The position numbers and the translations under genes were made by a program. Under the pieces are notes generated by a model. The model did no database searches and had not been told where the DNA came from. It saw only the letters and a list, made by a program, of their open reading frames with translations. 64,000 nt of DNA from positions 62,001-126,000 of the forward strand of contig NZ_VUNS01000009.1 in the NCBI RefSeq assembly GCF_009695545.1, written 5' to 3'. Positions 33,351 to 44,052 of this stretch are shown one piece after another (the first letter of the stretch is position 1; each line of letters begins with the position of its first letter). Origin of the DNA: Victivallis lenta. Lineage in GTDB: Bacteria > Verrucomicrobiota > Lentisphaeria > Victivallales > Victivallaceae.

Positions 33351-34091
33351 ATGAGAGAAGCGGCCCGTTTCACGCTGTCCGAATTATTATTGACAATAGT
33401 AATTATTATGCTGCTCTTTTCTCTGGCAGCGGCGGCAGCCGGTTCGGCTCAGGGAAGTTCAAAGGCGGCCGGCTGTGCGGACAATTGCCGCCGCATGGGA
33501 ATGGCGTTCCATACATATGCAAATGATTTTGAAGGACTTCTGATCTTCATGAACTGGACGGAAAAAGACGGGGTCATCCCGTGGACAAGGGTTGTTTTCA
33601 AACGCCCGGACGATCCGCGAAGCCTCGGCTATGCGGAGTATGGAATCGGGAGCTGTCCCGATGATGAAAACAGGACAACCGATGGAATCTGGGTGGGGAT
33701 GAACGGTCTTTACAACTATCGCCGCGATGCCGGTTACTGGGAAAAACAGCGGAAGACAAACAGGAACGGCCGGGATTTCCCGGGCGAACTGGTCTACCGC
33801 ATGAATGACGACGACGGCTTTTGCCATATCCGGCTGTTCAGTTCCTTAAAACCCGGTCGAACCATTCTTTACGGGGACTCATACCATAAGGCGCACCGGG
33901 CCGGAGCCTGGTATTTCACCGGAGACGCGCTGCAGGAAAACGGCAATATCGGCTTTATCCGCCGGCACGCGGGGAAAGGGACCGTGCTGATGTTCGACGG
34001 CCATGCCGAAATGCGGGGACGGAAGAGTTCTCAGTTGAAAATCTCCTTTGCGGAAGACGGAACGCCGCAGGACGACCGTGAAAAGCCATAA
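33351..34091 (+). CDS. Prepilin-like protein with H-X9-DG motif (atypical N-terminus)
   Basis: About 246 residues from the ATG at 33351, which has AAAGGAAG eight bases upstream; the frame is open from 33285. The N-terminus REAARFTLSELLLTIVIIMLLFSLA resembles a class III prepilin signal, but S replaces the usual I and Arg precedes FTL. The C-terminal part carries the prepilin-associated motif H-(9)-DG (HAGKGTVLMFDG near residue 218). It lies between the LacI gene and a secreted glycosidase, 14 bases before the latter, so the two are likely co-transcribed. Function of this pseudopilin class is unknown; surface display or secretion is a guess. Confidence 0.8.
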   Translation: MREAARFTLSELLLTIVIIMLLFSLAAAAAGSAQGSSKAAGCADNCRRMGMAFHTYANDFEGLLIFMNWTEKDGVIPWTRVVFKRPDDPRSLGYAEYGIGSCPDDENRTTDGIWVGMNGLYNYRRDAGYWEKQRKTNRNGRDFPGELVYRMNDDDGFCHIRLFSSLKPGRTILYGDSYHKAHRAGAWYFTGDALQENGNIGFIRRHAGKGTVLMFDGHAEMRGRKSSQLKISFAEDGTPQDDREKP

Positions 34092-34105
34092 ACGAAAGAA
34101 ATCAG

Positions 34106-37024
34106 ATGAATTTATTCCGGACAATACTGCTCTTCATCCTGCCGGCCTGCCGGGTGCTCTGCGCCGCGGATGCCCCGGCGCGGGTGATTCTGGACGATTT
34201 TTCCACGATCAGCTCCTACTACTGGGATGACGGCCCCGGCTCCAATCCGGACGCGGAGCGTTACTGGTGCCCGCTCGGCAGTGCGGAGGACTCTTCCCGC
34301 GACGACGGCTGGTGCGGACGCCTTGAATTCGATTTCCTGCAGGACAACGGCGAAGGCTACGCCTATAAGAACGAGATTTACAAAACGTTTCTGGATCGGA
34401 ACGCCGTCGGACTCCGGCTGTGGGTGAATCCGCAGGGATTTTCCGGCCGCATCAGTCTGGATCTGGAACGGAGCGACAGGAAAAAGGTCCGCACCGTTCC
34501 GGCTGCCGTCTCCGGCAGCGGTTGGCGGGAGATCTTCATTCCGTTCGAACCGGCGCTGGAGGGGAAGGCTCCGTTCGTCATTCACAACCTGATCTTCACG
34601 GCCGACAAGGCAGGCAAAGGCGAAATGCTGATCGACGATCTCCAGGTGGAATATTCCACGCTGCCGGAAGAGTCTGCACCGCTCGGAGCGCTGCCGGTTT
34701 ACCGGCAGCTCGGCTGGCGTCCCGGAGAGCCGGCCGTGCCGGAATACCGTTTCCGCAACCGTCTCGGGAAGCCTTTCCGCGGCATCGTGAAAATGCGCGT
34801 CGGCGAGCGCGAGGTCAGCCGTGAAGTCGACCTGCCGCCTTACGGCGCAAAGGTGATTGCATTTGATTTCGGCGTATTCGACCGGAAGACCGCACTGCCG
34901 CTCGAGCTGACATGGGAAGGAAAACTGCTTCACCGGGGGTGGGTTACGGTCTTCGAGCCGAACCGCGGCCGCCTCAACCGACGCCCGATGTGGTTCTCCG
35001 TCGAGGACCAGGAGCTGAACAACGCTCCGGCCGAGAACGCGCTGCACGCTTCCTGGCTGCCGCTGCTCGGCGTCGACATGATCCGCGCCGGAGTGATGGG
35101 GAATGTCGAGATGACCAAAGGACGCTTCAAGGCGGAGGCGCTGCGTAAACTGTGGCAGCCGCATATCAGGGCCGGCGTGATGCTGCAGATCGATTACGCC
35201 GGATATTTCCCCCCCTGGGTGGCCGCCCGCCCCCAGACCTCGCCGATGGATTGCAACTGGGCGGAATTCGATCTGTTCATGGAGCATCTGGCGAAATTCT
35301 TCCATACCCTTCCCGGCGCGCGTTACTTCGAGTTCATCAACGAACCGAACTTGCACGACGTGACCACACCGGGCAGCAGGATGACCGATCACTACATGGC
35401 CGCCATCCGGCGGATGTATCCGATTTTCAAAAAACATGCGCCGGAAATTCAGGTGATGACCGGCGGCGTCTGCCCGGATGTCCCGTATTCGCAGCCCGGA
35501 TTCATCGAACGGCTGATGGCGCAGCCGGAAACCTTCGACGCGGTCGCCTACCACGAACATTCGGAATATCCCCGTTATGCCGATACCTTCGGCACCATGC
35601 GGCGGCTCATGGGGGAGATCCGCAAGCCGGTGTTCAATACCGAAGCGGGCTTCCGGTCGCGTTACACGGAGCCGGATCAGTTTTACCGCCAGGCCGCCCA
35701 ACTGGTCAAAAAGATCGCTTACAGCAAAGCCGCCGGGATGGAAGGATACAACTGGTTCATGGTTCAGGACTTCTGGGACAAGGGGCGGAATGCCGAACGG
35801 GACGACACCTTCGGTCTGGTTACGATCCACAATCAGCCGAAGCCCTCCTTTGCCGCTTACGCCGAACTGATCCGGCAACTGGCCAACCGCACGCCCGGAG
35901 AAGCGGCAGAGCTCGACCGGCGGCTTGACGGCTGCCGCTTCGAAGGGGAGACGGACGAAGTGTTCGTGCTTTGGCCCCGGCGGGAAAACGAGACCTTCGA
36001 CTTCATGGTCCGCTCCGACGTTCCGGTTGAATACCGCGACATTTACGGCAACAGCGAAATGCTGCCGCCCCGGAACGGCATCGTCATGCTCAGTGCTTCG
36101 GAACTGCCGTTCTACCTGCGGACGCCGAAAAAGGCGCTGACGGCGATTGAACCGCTGCTCTCGTTCCGGTCTCCCGTATGCGGGATGCCCGGCGATAAGG
36201 TTCCCGCGGTTCTGCTGCTGAACAATCCGTACGGAGAGGAGCTCGCCTGGTCGCTGGCAGTGGGCGGAATTCGCCGATCCGGACGGATCGGACCGGGAGA
36301 ACAGCGGGCTGTACCGGTGACGGTGGCGGTCCCCCCGCATGCGCAGTCGGGAATGCGCACCCTGACCCTGCCGCTCACGCTGCAGGGGAAGCAGGAAAAG
36401 CCGGTCTATCAGGGTGGAATTTCGCTGAACTATTTCTGCTGCGGAAAAATCGCCGGAACCAGCCGGAAGGCGCAGCCGATCATTCTTGATTCCGCATCGT
36501 CGCTGCAGGAGCTGGTGTTCGATCCCCGGCTGCCCGCCTGGCAGGGGCCGGAGGACCTTTCCGCCGAAATTGCGGTATGGTATTCCGAAGCGGGGCTTTC
36601 CTTCGATTTCAAGGTCACGGATCAGGAGCATTGCGGAAATGAGAACGGCATTTACCTCTGGCGGAACGACTGCGTCCAGATCGGCATTGCCCCGATGGAG
36701 GGAGAGATGAGGGAGTATGCATTTTCCCTCACCTCCGCCGGGCCGGAAGGCTACTGCCATATTCCTCCGCCGGGCATGGAAGCGGGGCCTTTTCAGGGCG
36801 GTTTTTCCATCGTGCGCGAGGGTAATCTGACCCGGTACCGAATCACCATTCCCGGTAATCAACTGTTTTTTCCGCTCCGGCCCGGAACGGCTTTCCGGAT
36901 GGCGCTGCTGGTTTGCGACAACGATTCCGGCGTGCGTCTCCGCACCATGAATTACTTTGCCGGAATCGACGGCGAAAAGAATACCCGGCTGTACGGAGTC
37001 ATGCAACTGAGTTCGGAACAATGA
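34106..37024 (+). CDS. Secreted clan GH-A glycoside hydrolase with CBM9-like C-terminal domain
   Basis: A 972-residue protein with a signal peptide ([21 protein letters not shown]). The N-terminal beta-rich domain (about 25-190, [10 protein letters not shown] onward) looks like a carbohydrate-binding module. A (beta/alpha)8 catalytic domain starts near 290: candidate acid/base E413 in FEFINEPN and nucleophile E513 in FNTEAGF, the clan GH-A arrangement (GH39/GH5-like). A CBM9-like domain follows at about 800-965 ([21 protein letters not shown]). It is a full-length paralogue of the product of 37927-40839, with a prepilin-like gene between. Probably attacks a plant or mucin glycan outside the cytoplasm; substrate unknown. 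Confidence 0.82.
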   Translation: MNLFRTILLFILPACRVLCAADAPARVILDDFSTISSYYWDDGPGSNPDAERYWCPLGSAEDSSRDDGWCGRLEFDFLQDNGEGYAYKNEIYKTFLDRNAVGLRLWVNPQGFSGRISLDLERSDRKKVRTVPAAVSGSGWREIFIPFEPALEGKAPFVIHNLIFTADKAGKGEMLIDDLQVEYSTLPEESAPLGALPVYRQLGWRPGEPAVPEYRFRNRLGKPFRGIVKMRVGEREVSREVDLPPYGAKVIAFDFGVFDRKTALPLELTWEGKLLHRGWVTVFEPNRGRLNRRPMWFSVEDQELNNAPAENALHASWLPLLGVDMIRAGVMGNVEMTKGRFKAEALRKLWQPHIRAGVMLQIDYAGYFPPWVAARPQTSPMDCNWAEFDLFMEHLAKFFHTLPGARYFEFINEPNLHDVTTPGSRMTDHYMAAIRRMYPIFKKHAPEIQVMTGGVCPDVPYSQPGFIERLMAQPETFDAVAYHEHSEYPRYADTFGTMRRLMGEIRKPVFNTEAGFRSRYTEPDQFYRQAAQLVKKIAYSKAAGMEGYNWFMVQDFWDKGRNAERDDTFGLVTIHNQPKPSFAAYAELIRQLANRTPGEAAELDRRLDGCRFEGETDEVFVLWPRRENETFDFMVRSDVPVEYRDIYGNSEMLPPRNGIVMLSASELPFYLRTPKKALTAIEPLLSFRSPVCGMPGDKVPAVLLLNNPYGEELAWSLAVGGIRRSGRIGPGEQRAVPVTVAVPPHAQSGMRTLTLPLTLQGKQEKPVYQGGISLNYFCCGKIAGTSRKAQPIILDSASSLQELVFDPRLPAWQGPEDLSAEIAVWYSEAGLSFDFKVTDQEHCGNENGIYLWRNDCVQIGIAPMEGEMREYAFSLTSAGPEGYCHIPPPGMEAGPFQGGFSIVREGNLTRYRITIPGNQLFFPLRPGTAFRMALLVCDNDSGVRLRTMNYFAGIDGEKNTRLYGVMQLSSEQ

Positions 37025-37035
37025 TTTTTCCATAA

Positions 37036-37065
37036 CGCGGCCGGCGCCGCCTGCCACCGGCCGCG
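37036..37065 (+). other. GC-rich intercistronic hairpin
   Basis: A perfect 9-bp stem (37036-37044 with 37057-37065) with a 12-base loop lies between the glycosidase stop and the next start. No T-tract follows, so it may stabilise or attenuate the transcript rather than end it. Confidence 0.4.
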
Positions 37066-37094
37066 CCGATCCACCCAACATGAAAGGAATAGGA

Positions 37095-37856
37095 ATGAAA
37101 CAGAGCAGCAAACGGCCGTCCGGAAGCGGGAGAAACAGCTTCGGATTTACACTCATCGAACTTCTGGTCGTGATCGCGATCATCGCGATTCTCGCAGCCA
37201 TGCTCCTGCCGGCGCTGAACAAGGCGCGGGCGCGGGCGCACAAGATATCCTGCGCGACCAATTTGAAAACCATGGGCACCGGCATTGCGCTTTATGCCGA
37301 CAGCTACGACAGTTATGTGCCTTACGGCCACTGGTCAAGCTCCTGGGATCACCATTCCCGCATCTGGACGCAGCTGCTCTACGGAGTGATCGGCAACGCC
37401 AAGGTCTTCCAGTGTCCGGCCGATTCAAGTCGATTGCCGTTGGAACACGAAGTTTTCTATTTTTATGATCAGAACGATCAGGAAATTTCCCGTTATAACT
37501 CCTATGGCGTGAATGGTAATATCGCCGGTTCGTTTTCCCAGCCGAACGTTGCAAGCGACAACTGGCTGACCTGGCCTGCCGTAAAAATCGTCAGCCTGAA
37601 AGCTCCCTCGCGTCAGGTATATGCCACAGACTATGCCGGTACCGGAACTACGGCAAAATTCATTTATGCCGCTCCAGAAATTCCGTTGGATTACGCCTTT
37701 GAAAGTTTGGTGAAATCCCACGGGGACAGCATCAATCTTCTTTGTACAGATGGTCATGTTTCTTCTGCCCGGCCGCGTTTGACGGATGCGAGCTGGAGCA
37801 ATGAATTCCGTTGGTGGCGTGATACGACGCGCCTTGCCGGCGGAGCATACGAATAG
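37095..37856 (+). CDS. Prepilin-like protein with H-X9-DG motif
   Basis: About 253 residues from the ATG at 37095, which has AAAGGA upstream; an in-frame ATG at 37080 is an alternative. A basic leader ends in G before [16 protein letters not shown], a canonical prepilin peptidase site and N-terminal helix. The body has cysteines around FQCPADS and the motif [12 protein letters not shown] (H-X9-DG) near residue 217. It sits between two paralogous secreted glycosidases. The family is abundant in Lentisphaerota and Planctomycetota; it would be inner-membrane anchored and could assemble into a pseudopilus. Exact role unknown. Confidence 0.88.
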   Translation: MKQSSKRPSGSGRNSFGFTLIELLVVIAIIAILAAMLLPALNKARARAHKISCATNLKTMGTGIALYADSYDSYVPYGHWSSSWDHHSRIWTQLLYGVIGNAKVFQCPADSSRLPLEHEVFYFYDQNDQEISRYNSYGVNGNIAGSFSQPNVASDNWLTWPAVKIVSLKAPSRQVYATDYAGTGTTAKFIYAAPEIPLDYAFESLVKSHGDSINLLCTDGHVSSARPRLTDASWSNEFRWWRDTTRLAGGAYE

Positions 37857-37926
37857 TCGGGACAGCAGACACATCCTGATGAAACTCGTCACACTTTTCA
37901 ACGTTAATTTACCTGAAGACATTCTC

Positions 37927-40839
37927 ATGAATTTAAAATTTCTCAAACTCAAGGGGTTGCTGTTCTGCTGCCTGACGGCGGCCACCGCAACCGCGCAGCC
38001 GCCGGCCCGGGTGATGTTGGACGATTTTACGACCATCACGACCTGGCAGAACATGGGAGGCACCGAGAATCCTGAAGAAAACATCTACTGGAGCCGCTGC
38101 GGCAGCTTTCCGGACGCTTCGCGTCCCGACGGATATTGCGCAAAGCTCACCTTCGACGCCGCGGGACGGGAAGCCGAGTTCGGCATGGGCAACAACCGCG
38201 TCTTTCTCCAGAAGCTGGACGAAAATGCGGAAGGCATTCGCCTGCAAGTCAATCCATGCGGTTTCAACACCCGCTTTACGGCTGATCTCAAGTTGAGCGA
38301 CGGACAGTTGATCCGTACTGCTTATGTACCCGCCTCCGGCGACGGCTGGCGCGAAATCTTCATCCCCTTTCCGAAAGAGAAGATCGCCGGACGCCATCCC
38401 TTCTCCGTTTACCGGCTGGTGGTGTGGTTCTCCGGCCCGGCCAGAGGGGAGATCTTCTTCGACGATGTCGAGGTGGATTTCAAAAAACTGCCGGAAGATC
38501 TCGCTCCGCTCACCGCCGAACCGGTTTACCGCAAGCTCGGCTGGCGCCCCGGCGAACAGGTGACGCCGGAATATCTGTTCCGCAACCGACTTTCCACGCC
38601 GTTCTCCGGCGAAATCACGGTAAAGGGAGCCGGGAAGGAATTCACCCGGAAGATCGAACTTCCTCCCTACGGGCTCTGCTATCAGCAATTCGATTTCGGC
38701 AGTTTCGACACGCAGGAGCCCCATCCGGTCGCCGTCGCGTTCGGCGGCGAGCCGCTGCATCTCGGCTGGATCTCGGTTTTCGAACCGAACAGCGGCCCGG
38801 TCAACAAGCGGCCGATGTGGTTTTCCGTCGAGGACCAGGAGCTGAACAACTGTTACGAAGAGGGAGTGCTGCACGCCTCCTGGCTGCCGCAGCTCGGCGT
38901 CGACATGATCCGCGCCGGCCTGATGGGCAACGCCCAGATGGCCAAAGGCAAATTGCGCGCCGAAGCGCTGCGCAAACTCTGGACGCCTCCGATCGAGGCC
39001 GGCGTCAAACTGCTGATCGATTATGCCGGGTATATGCCGCCGTGGGTGATCAGGCCGAACCCGACTTCGCCGCTCGACTGCCGCTGGGAGGAATTCGACG
39101 CGCTGATGACCGAATTCGCCAAATTCTTCGGCGCCATGCCGGAAGCGCGGTATTTCGAGTTCATCAATGAACCGAATCTCAACCACTCCCGGACGATGAC
39201 GGATGATTATCTGACCGCCCTGAGCCGCCTGTATCCGATCTTCAAAAAACATGCTCCGCATGTAAAGATCACCACCGGCGGCTTCTGCCCGGCGATCCCC
39301 GGCTCGCAGCCGCAGTTCATCGAGCGCCTGCTGGCCCGCCCGGAGATCTTCGACGTCATCGCCTACCATGAGCACGGCAATTACCCGCACTACCGCTTCA
39401 CGTTCGACATCGTGAAGAAAATCGCGGGCCCCGGCCACAAGCCGATCATCAATACGGAGGCCGCCACCCGTTCCTTCATGGCCGCCCCCCGGGAATTCTA
39501 CGCCCAGGCCGACCAGCTGGTCAGGAAGATCACCTACAGCAAGGCGGTCGGCATGGAATATTACAACTGGTTCATGATGCAGGATTACTGGGACAAAGGC
39601 ATCGGCGCCGACGACACCTTCAGCCTGGTGACGGTCTACAACCAGCCGAAACCCTCCTTCCTGGCTTACGCGGAACTGATCCGGCAGCTCTCCAACCGTG
39701 ATTTCAGCGGCATGGCGGAGCTCGATCCGCTGCTGGAAGCCTTCCGCTTCACCGGAGAAACAGACGAAGTGACCGTCGTATGGGAAAAACGCCGGGCGGA
39801 TGGGCTGAAATTCGTCCTCCGTTCCGACGTTCCGGTCCTCCGCACCGACATTTACGGCAACACCCGGACACTGAAGCCGCAGAACGGCCTGGTCACAGTG
39901 GAAAGCGCAAGTCTGCCCTTCTACCTGAAAGCACCGAAGGGAAAACTCCAGGCACAGCCCCGGCTCCTTTCCTTCCGGGACGGTTTGGCGGCGGTGCCGG
40001 GAGAACGTGTAAAGACGGTTGTGACCCTCGTCAATCCCCTGCCCCAGGCGCTGCGCTACCGGCTGAAGCTCGGCGGACGCTCTTTTTCGGGTGAGCTCAA
40101 GCGGGGAGAAAGCAGAGAAATTCCGGTGAATGTCACGATCCCGGCGGAGCAGCTCCACGGCGAAAGCGTGATTCCCGCCGAACTGATCCTTTCGGACAGA
40201 AACGGAAAGGTGTTCGAGGATTCGCTGCCGATTCCTTATGTCTGCTGCGTCGAAATCCCGGAGAAAGGCGCTCCGGAAAAGACGGTCGTGCTGGATTCTC
40301 CCGCCGCGCTGCGCGAACTGGTGTTCGTGCCGACCATCCCGCGCTGGAGCGGCAAAGAGGATCTCTCCGCGACGCTCTCCTTCAGCTGGTCCGGGGAAGG
40401 GCTGCATGTCAGATGCCGCGTGACCGACCAGGAGCACAACGGCGACCACACCGGCCCCCATATCTGGAAAAACGACAGCATCCAGTTCGGCCTCGACCCG
40501 ATGAACGGCAGGAACTGGAGCGAATACACCTTCTCGCTCACCGGCGACGGCGCGGCCGCCTGGAACCATAATCCGCCGGAAGGATTCAAATCCGGAAAAT
40601 TCGACGGAGCCTGTTCCGTCACCCGCAGGGGCAACCTGACCGAATACAGCTTCACGATTCCTCCGGAGCGGCTCGGCTTCGAGCTGAAGGACGGCACGCA
40701 ATTCCGCATCGCCCTGCTGATCAACGACAGCGACGGCGGCATCCGCTCGCGCACGATGCTGTTCTTCGACGGGCTGGACGGCCACAAGGACACCGGCAAG
40801 TTCGGCCTTGTGCAGCTGCGTTCCGGGCGCAGGAAATAA
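37927..40839 (+). CDS. Secreted clan GH-A glycoside hydrolase with CBM9-like C-terminal domain (paralogue)
   Basis: A 970-residue protein with signal peptide (LKGLLFCCLTAATATA). The ATG at 37927 is chosen because the signal peptide follows; the frame is open from 37786 inside the preceding gene. Domain order matches the product of 34106-37024: N-terminal beta-rich module, TIM barrel with acid/base E415 (FEFINEPN) and nucleophile E511 (INTEAA), and a CBM9-like domain at the C-terminus (DLSATLSFSWSGEGLHVRCRV). The stretch [14 protein letters not shown] is shared exactly with the paralogue. The two probably cleave related linkages of one polysaccharide. Confidence 0.83.
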   Translation: MNLKFLKLKGLLFCCLTAATATAQPPARVMLDDFTTITTWQNMGGTENPEENIYWSRCGSFPDASRPDGYCAKLTFDAAGREAEFGMGNNRVFLQKLDENAEGIRLQVNPCGFNTRFTADLKLSDGQLIRTAYVPASGDGWREIFIPFPKEKIAGRHPFSVYRLVVWFSGPARGEIFFDDVEVDFKKLPEDLAPLTAEPVYRKLGWRPGEQVTPEYLFRNRLSTPFSGEITVKGAGKEFTRKIELPPYGLCYQQFDFGSFDTQEPHPVAVAFGGEPLHLGWISVFEPNSGPVNKRPMWFSVEDQELNNCYEEGVLHASWLPQLGVDMIRAGLMGNAQMAKGKLRAEALRKLWTPPIEAGVKLLIDYAGYMPPWVIRPNPTSPLDCRWEEFDALMTEFAKFFGAMPEARYFEFINEPNLNHSRTMTDDYLTALSRLYPIFKKHAPHVKITTGGFCPAIPGSQPQFIERLLARPEIFDVIAYHEHGNYPHYRFTFDIVKKIAGPGHKPIINTEAATRSFMAAPREFYAQADQLVRKITYSKAVGMEYYNWFMMQDYWDKGIGADDTFSLVTVYNQPKPSFLAYAELIRQLSNRDFSGMAELDPLLEAFRFTGETDEVTVVWEKRRADGLKFVLRSDVPVLRTDIYGNTRTLKPQNGLVTVESASLPFYLKAPKGKLQAQPRLLSFRDGLAAVPGERVKTVVTLVNPLPQALRYRLKLGGRSFSGELKRGESREIPVNVTIPAEQLHGESVIPAELILSDRNGKVFEDSLPIPYVCCVEIPEKGAPEKTVVLDSPAALRELVFVPTIPRWSGKEDLSATLSFSWSGEGLHVRCRVTDQEHNGDHTGPHIWKNDSIQFGLDPMNGRNWSEYTFSLTGDGAAAWNHNPPEGFKSGKFDGACSVTRRGNLTEYSFTIPPERLGFELKDGTQFRIALLINDSDGGIRSRTMLFFDGLDGHKDTGKFGLVQLRSGRRK

Positions 40840-40957
40840 CCCGGACCAAAAGACCGGGACCATCGTGTTTCGCCGGCCGGAGAAGGACGGCGGGACACAA
40901 TCGTCCCTTTTTCACCCGCCGACAACCATATTGACATCAAACCTGAACCGGAATAAA

Positions 40958-43900
40958 ATGCTTGACTCTATTCTCTCCCGTCTGCCGGCCCCCGGCAAAG
41001 AATTTCGCGGCGCTCCCTTCTGGGCGTGGAACGGCAAACTCGAACCGCAGGAGCTGCGGCGGCAAATCAACGATTTCCGGGGAATGGGCTTCGGCGGATT
41101 TTTCATGCATTCGCGCGTCGGCCTCAACACGGAGTATCTCGGGCGGGAGTGGTTCGAGTGCGTCCGGGCCTGCATCGACGAAGCGAAAAAATGCGGCATG
41201 GACGCCTGGCTCTACGACGAGGACCGCTGGCCTTCCGGCGCGGCGGGCGGGCTCGTCACCCGCAATCCGGAATACCGCAGCCGTTTCATCCAGTGCATTT
41301 CCGGGGACGAAGCCCGGGCGGAGGACGGGTGCCGGACGCTCGGCTGTTTCGCCGCGGCCGACCTGAACGCGCGCCGCTGCTCCTCCTTCCGCCGCCTGGA
41401 AAGCGCCGGTGAACCGCTGGCCGAAAATGAAACGCTGCTGCGCTTCCGGCTGTCCGTCGCCCCCGACAGCTCCTGGTTCAACGGCGAAGCCTATCTGGAT
41501 GTGCTGAATGAAAAAGCTGTGGAGGAATTCATCCGCGTCACCCATGAGAGATACCGGGCTGAACTGGGTTCGGAATTCGGCGGCACGGTCCCGGGAATCT
41601 TCTCCGACGAACCGAATTTCCGGACCGGGTTCCTGCCGGGCAGCATGAGCATGCCGTGGACGGAATCCCTGCCGCAGACCTTTGCAGAATTGAGCGGCGG
41701 CATGAAGCTGTCCGACCGGCTGCCGGAGCTGTTTTTCAAGGTGGGTGACGAAGATTTTTCGCCGGTGCGCATGCACTACTACAACACCCTGACGCATCTC
41801 TTCGTCAATGCCTTCAGCCGCCGGATCGGCGCGTGGTGCGAAAAAAACAACCTGCTTTTCACCGGCCACGTCCTTCTCGAAGACAACGTCGTCAGCCAGA
41901 GCAGTTTCGTCGGCAGCGCCATGCGTTTCTATGAATATATGCAGAGTCCCGGAATCGATCTCCTGACCGAGCATTGGAATATTTTCCTGGCGGCCAAGCA
42001 GTGCGTTTCGGCCGCCCGCCAGTTCGGGCGGTCTCTCCGGCTCAGCGAAACCTACGGCTGCACCGGCTGGGATTTTCCCTTCGCCGGGCACAAGGCGCTG
42101 GGCGACTGGCAGACCGCGCTGGGAATCAACTTCTTCTGCCCCCACCTGGCCTGGTACACGATGGAGGGGGAAGGCAAGCGGGATTATCCGGCCGGCATCT
42201 CCAGCCAGTCGCCGTGGTTCGAATCCTATCACCGGATCACGGATTATTTCGCCCGGATCAACCTGGCCCTCTCCGGCGGCGCCGAGGTGCGCGATCTGCT
42301 GGTCGTGCATCCGATCGAATCGACCTGGGGCGTCTTCTACGAAGGGCGCGACAGTGCGGAGCCGGAGTGGAACACAGCGGAAGAAAACCGGCTGGTCCAT
42401 CTGACCAACTTCCTGCTCGGGCAGCATCTGGATTTCGATTTCGGCGACGAAGAGATCATGGCCCGGCACGGCGCGGCGGAAGAGGCCGGACTCCGCATCG
42501 GCCAGGCAGTTTATCAGGCCGTGCTGCTGCCGGAAATGCGCACCATCCGCAGGAGCACGCTCGAACTGCTGACTGCGTTCCGCCGCAACGGCGGAACGGT
42601 CTGTTTCCTCGGCGCGCCGCCGGAACGGACCGACGGCGCAATTTCCGGGGCGGCTGCGGAGGCTTACCGGAATTTCCGGAAGGCGGCGGAGCACGAACTC
42701 GCGGCGGCACTCGGCCCGGCGGTGCGTCATCTCTCCATTGCCGCCGCCGGAACGGAGGCGGAAAGCATTCTCTGCCAGTTGCGCCGCCATGACGATTGCG
42801 AAGTTCTCTTCTGCTGCAACACCGGGGTGGAAATGCGCGACCGTCAGATGGAGATGCCGCTGGTGCGCGACCGCAATCTGGAATATCCCGCAGTCCGGAT
42901 CGCCTGGAAGCTGCCGGCCGCTTACCGGATCTATGAAATCGACCCATCATCCGGGGAGATTTTTCCGGTCGACGGCTTTTATGAAAACGGCTGCCGGGCG
43001 GCGGACACCTCCTTCGCCGCGCTGCAATCCCGGCTTTTCATTGCTGCGCAGGAGATTCCGGCCTGCCGTAAACGCCGGGACGCCGCGCCGGGCGCCCCGG
43101 TGGTGGAAATCCCGGCGGGCGTTCCGCTCCCCGTCCGGCGCAGCGAGCCGAACGTGCTGCTGCTGGCGGAGCCGGAATACCGGATCGACGGCGGCGGCTG
43201 GCAGGCGTCGGAACCGGTTCTGAAGCTGGACGACCGTCTCCGGGAACGGCTCGGAGCCCGGCCGCGCGGCGGCGAAATGATCCAGCCGTGGCTCGCCCCC
43301 CGGCGGGAACCGGAACGCAAACTGGCGCTGGAGCTGAAATACGAGTTCGACTGCCGGGATATTCCGCCGGAAGAGTGCCGTCTGGCGCTGGAGAGGCCGG
43401 AACTGTACGAGGCCGAATTCAACGGAGTTCCCATCGCGCCGCTGCCGGATGCGTGGTGGGTGGACCGTTCCCTGCGGCTGCTGGCGCTCCCCCGTGCGCT
43501 TTTCGTACAGGGCCGGAACCGGATTACGCTCAGAACCGCCTACCATGCCGGAATGCCGGGGCTGGAATACTGTTATTTGCTCGGCGAATTCGCGGTCGGG
43601 GAGAACGCCGTTCTGACCGCTCCGCCGCAGACGCTGGTCCGCGGGGACTGGACGAAGCAGGGACTGCCGTACTATTCCGGCAACCTGACTTACCGGTTCG
43701 ACCTGCCCGACGGCACGGCGGATGGAACGGTTCTGGAGCTCGGCCCCTGGCGTGGAACCGCAGTGCTGGTATCCGTCAACGGCGGAAAGGCGGCGATGGC
43801 CGCCTGGCCGCCGTACCGCACGGTACTGACGGGGCTGACCGGCCGCGGCGACCGGGTGGAGGTCACCATCCTCGGTCACCGCCGCAACTCCCACGGCCCG

Positions 43901-43999
43901 TTCTACCTGAAGGACAAGTGGCCGGTCTGGACCGGGCCGTTCGAGTTCCGGAAGTACGAGACCGGAGAGCCGCAGCTGGTGCCGGCGGGGCTTCTGTAA
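40958..43999 (+). CDS. GH106-like glycoside hydrolase (alpha-L-rhamnosidase family)
   Basis: A 1013-residue protein without a signal peptide. The N-terminal block GAPFWAWNGKLEPQELRRQI and GFGGFFMHSRVGL is characteristic of the GH106-like family. A candidate catalytic glutamate is E218 in GIFSDEPNF. The C-terminal third contains beta-sandwich segments (WTKQGLPYYSGNLTYRFDLP) as in that family. The ATG at 40958 is chosen because conserved sequence begins about 20 residues later; the frame is open upstream to 40808 but overlaps the previous gene. Cytoplasmic location suggests it acts on imported oligosaccharides. Rhamnosidase activity is assumed from the family only. Confidence 0.78.
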   Translation: MLDSILSRLPAPGKEFRGAPFWAWNGKLEPQELRRQINDFRGMGFGGFFMHSRVGLNTEYLGREWFECVRACIDEAKKCGMDAWLYDEDRWPSGAAGGLVTRNPEYRSRFIQCISGDEARAEDGCRTLGCFAAADLNARRCSSFRRLESAGEPLAENETLLRFRLSVAPDSSWFNGEAYLDVLNEKAVEEFIRVTHERYRAELGSEFGGTVPGIFSDEPNFRTGFLPGSMSMPWTESLPQTFAELSGGMKLSDRLPELFFKVGDEDFSPVRMHYYNTLTHLFVNAFSRRIGAWCEKNNLLFTGHVLLEDNVVSQSSFVGSAMRFYEYMQSPGIDLLTEHWNIFLAAKQCVSAARQFGRSLRLSETYGCTGWDFPFAGHKALGDWQTALGINFFCPHLAWYTMEGEGKRDYPAGISSQSPWFESYHRITDYFARINLALSGGAEVRDLLVVHPIESTWGVFYEGRDSAEPEWNTAEENRLVHLTNFLLGQHLDFDFGDEEIMARHGAAEEAGLRIGQAVYQAVLLPEMRTIRRSTLELLTAFRRNGGTVCFLGAPPERTDGAISGAAAEAYRNFRKAAEHELAAALGPAVRHLSIAAAGTEAESILCQLRRHDDCEVLFCCNTGVEMRDRQMEMPLVRDRNLEYPAVRIAWKLPAAYRIYEIDPSSGEIFPVDGFYENGCRAADTSFAALQSRLFIAAQEIPACRKRRDAAPGAPVVEIPAGVPLPVRRSEPNVLLLAEPEYRIDGGGWQASEPVLKLDDRLRERLGARPRGGEMIQPWLAPRREPERKLALELKYEFDCRDIPPEECRLALERPELYEAEFNGVPIAPLPDAWWVDRSLRLLALPRALFVQGRNRITLRTAYHAGMPGLEYCYLLGEFAVGENAVLTAPPQTLVRGDWTKQGLPYYSGNLTYRFDLPDGTADGTVLELGPWRGTAVLVSVNGGKAAMAAWPPYRTVLTGLTGRGDRVEVTILGHRRNSHGPFYLKDKWPVWTGPFEFRKYETGEPQLVPAGLL

Positions 44000-44005
44000 C
44001 CGACG

Positions 44006-44039
44006 GGAGCGAACGCATCCGGCAGGGCGCGTCCGCTCC
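44006..44039. terminator. Hairpin between convergent genes
   Basis: An imperfect stem (44006-44016 with 44029-44039, one mismatch in 11 positions) lies in the 53-base gap between two convergent genes. It could stop transcription from both sides, but no T-tract is present. Confidence 0.35.
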
Positions 44040-44052
44040 GGCGCTTCCGGAA

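Noticed and set aside
37786-37926. Upstream extension of the second GH-A enzyme
   Set aside because: The extension lies within the prepilin-like gene. The ATG at 37927 is followed directly by a signal peptide.
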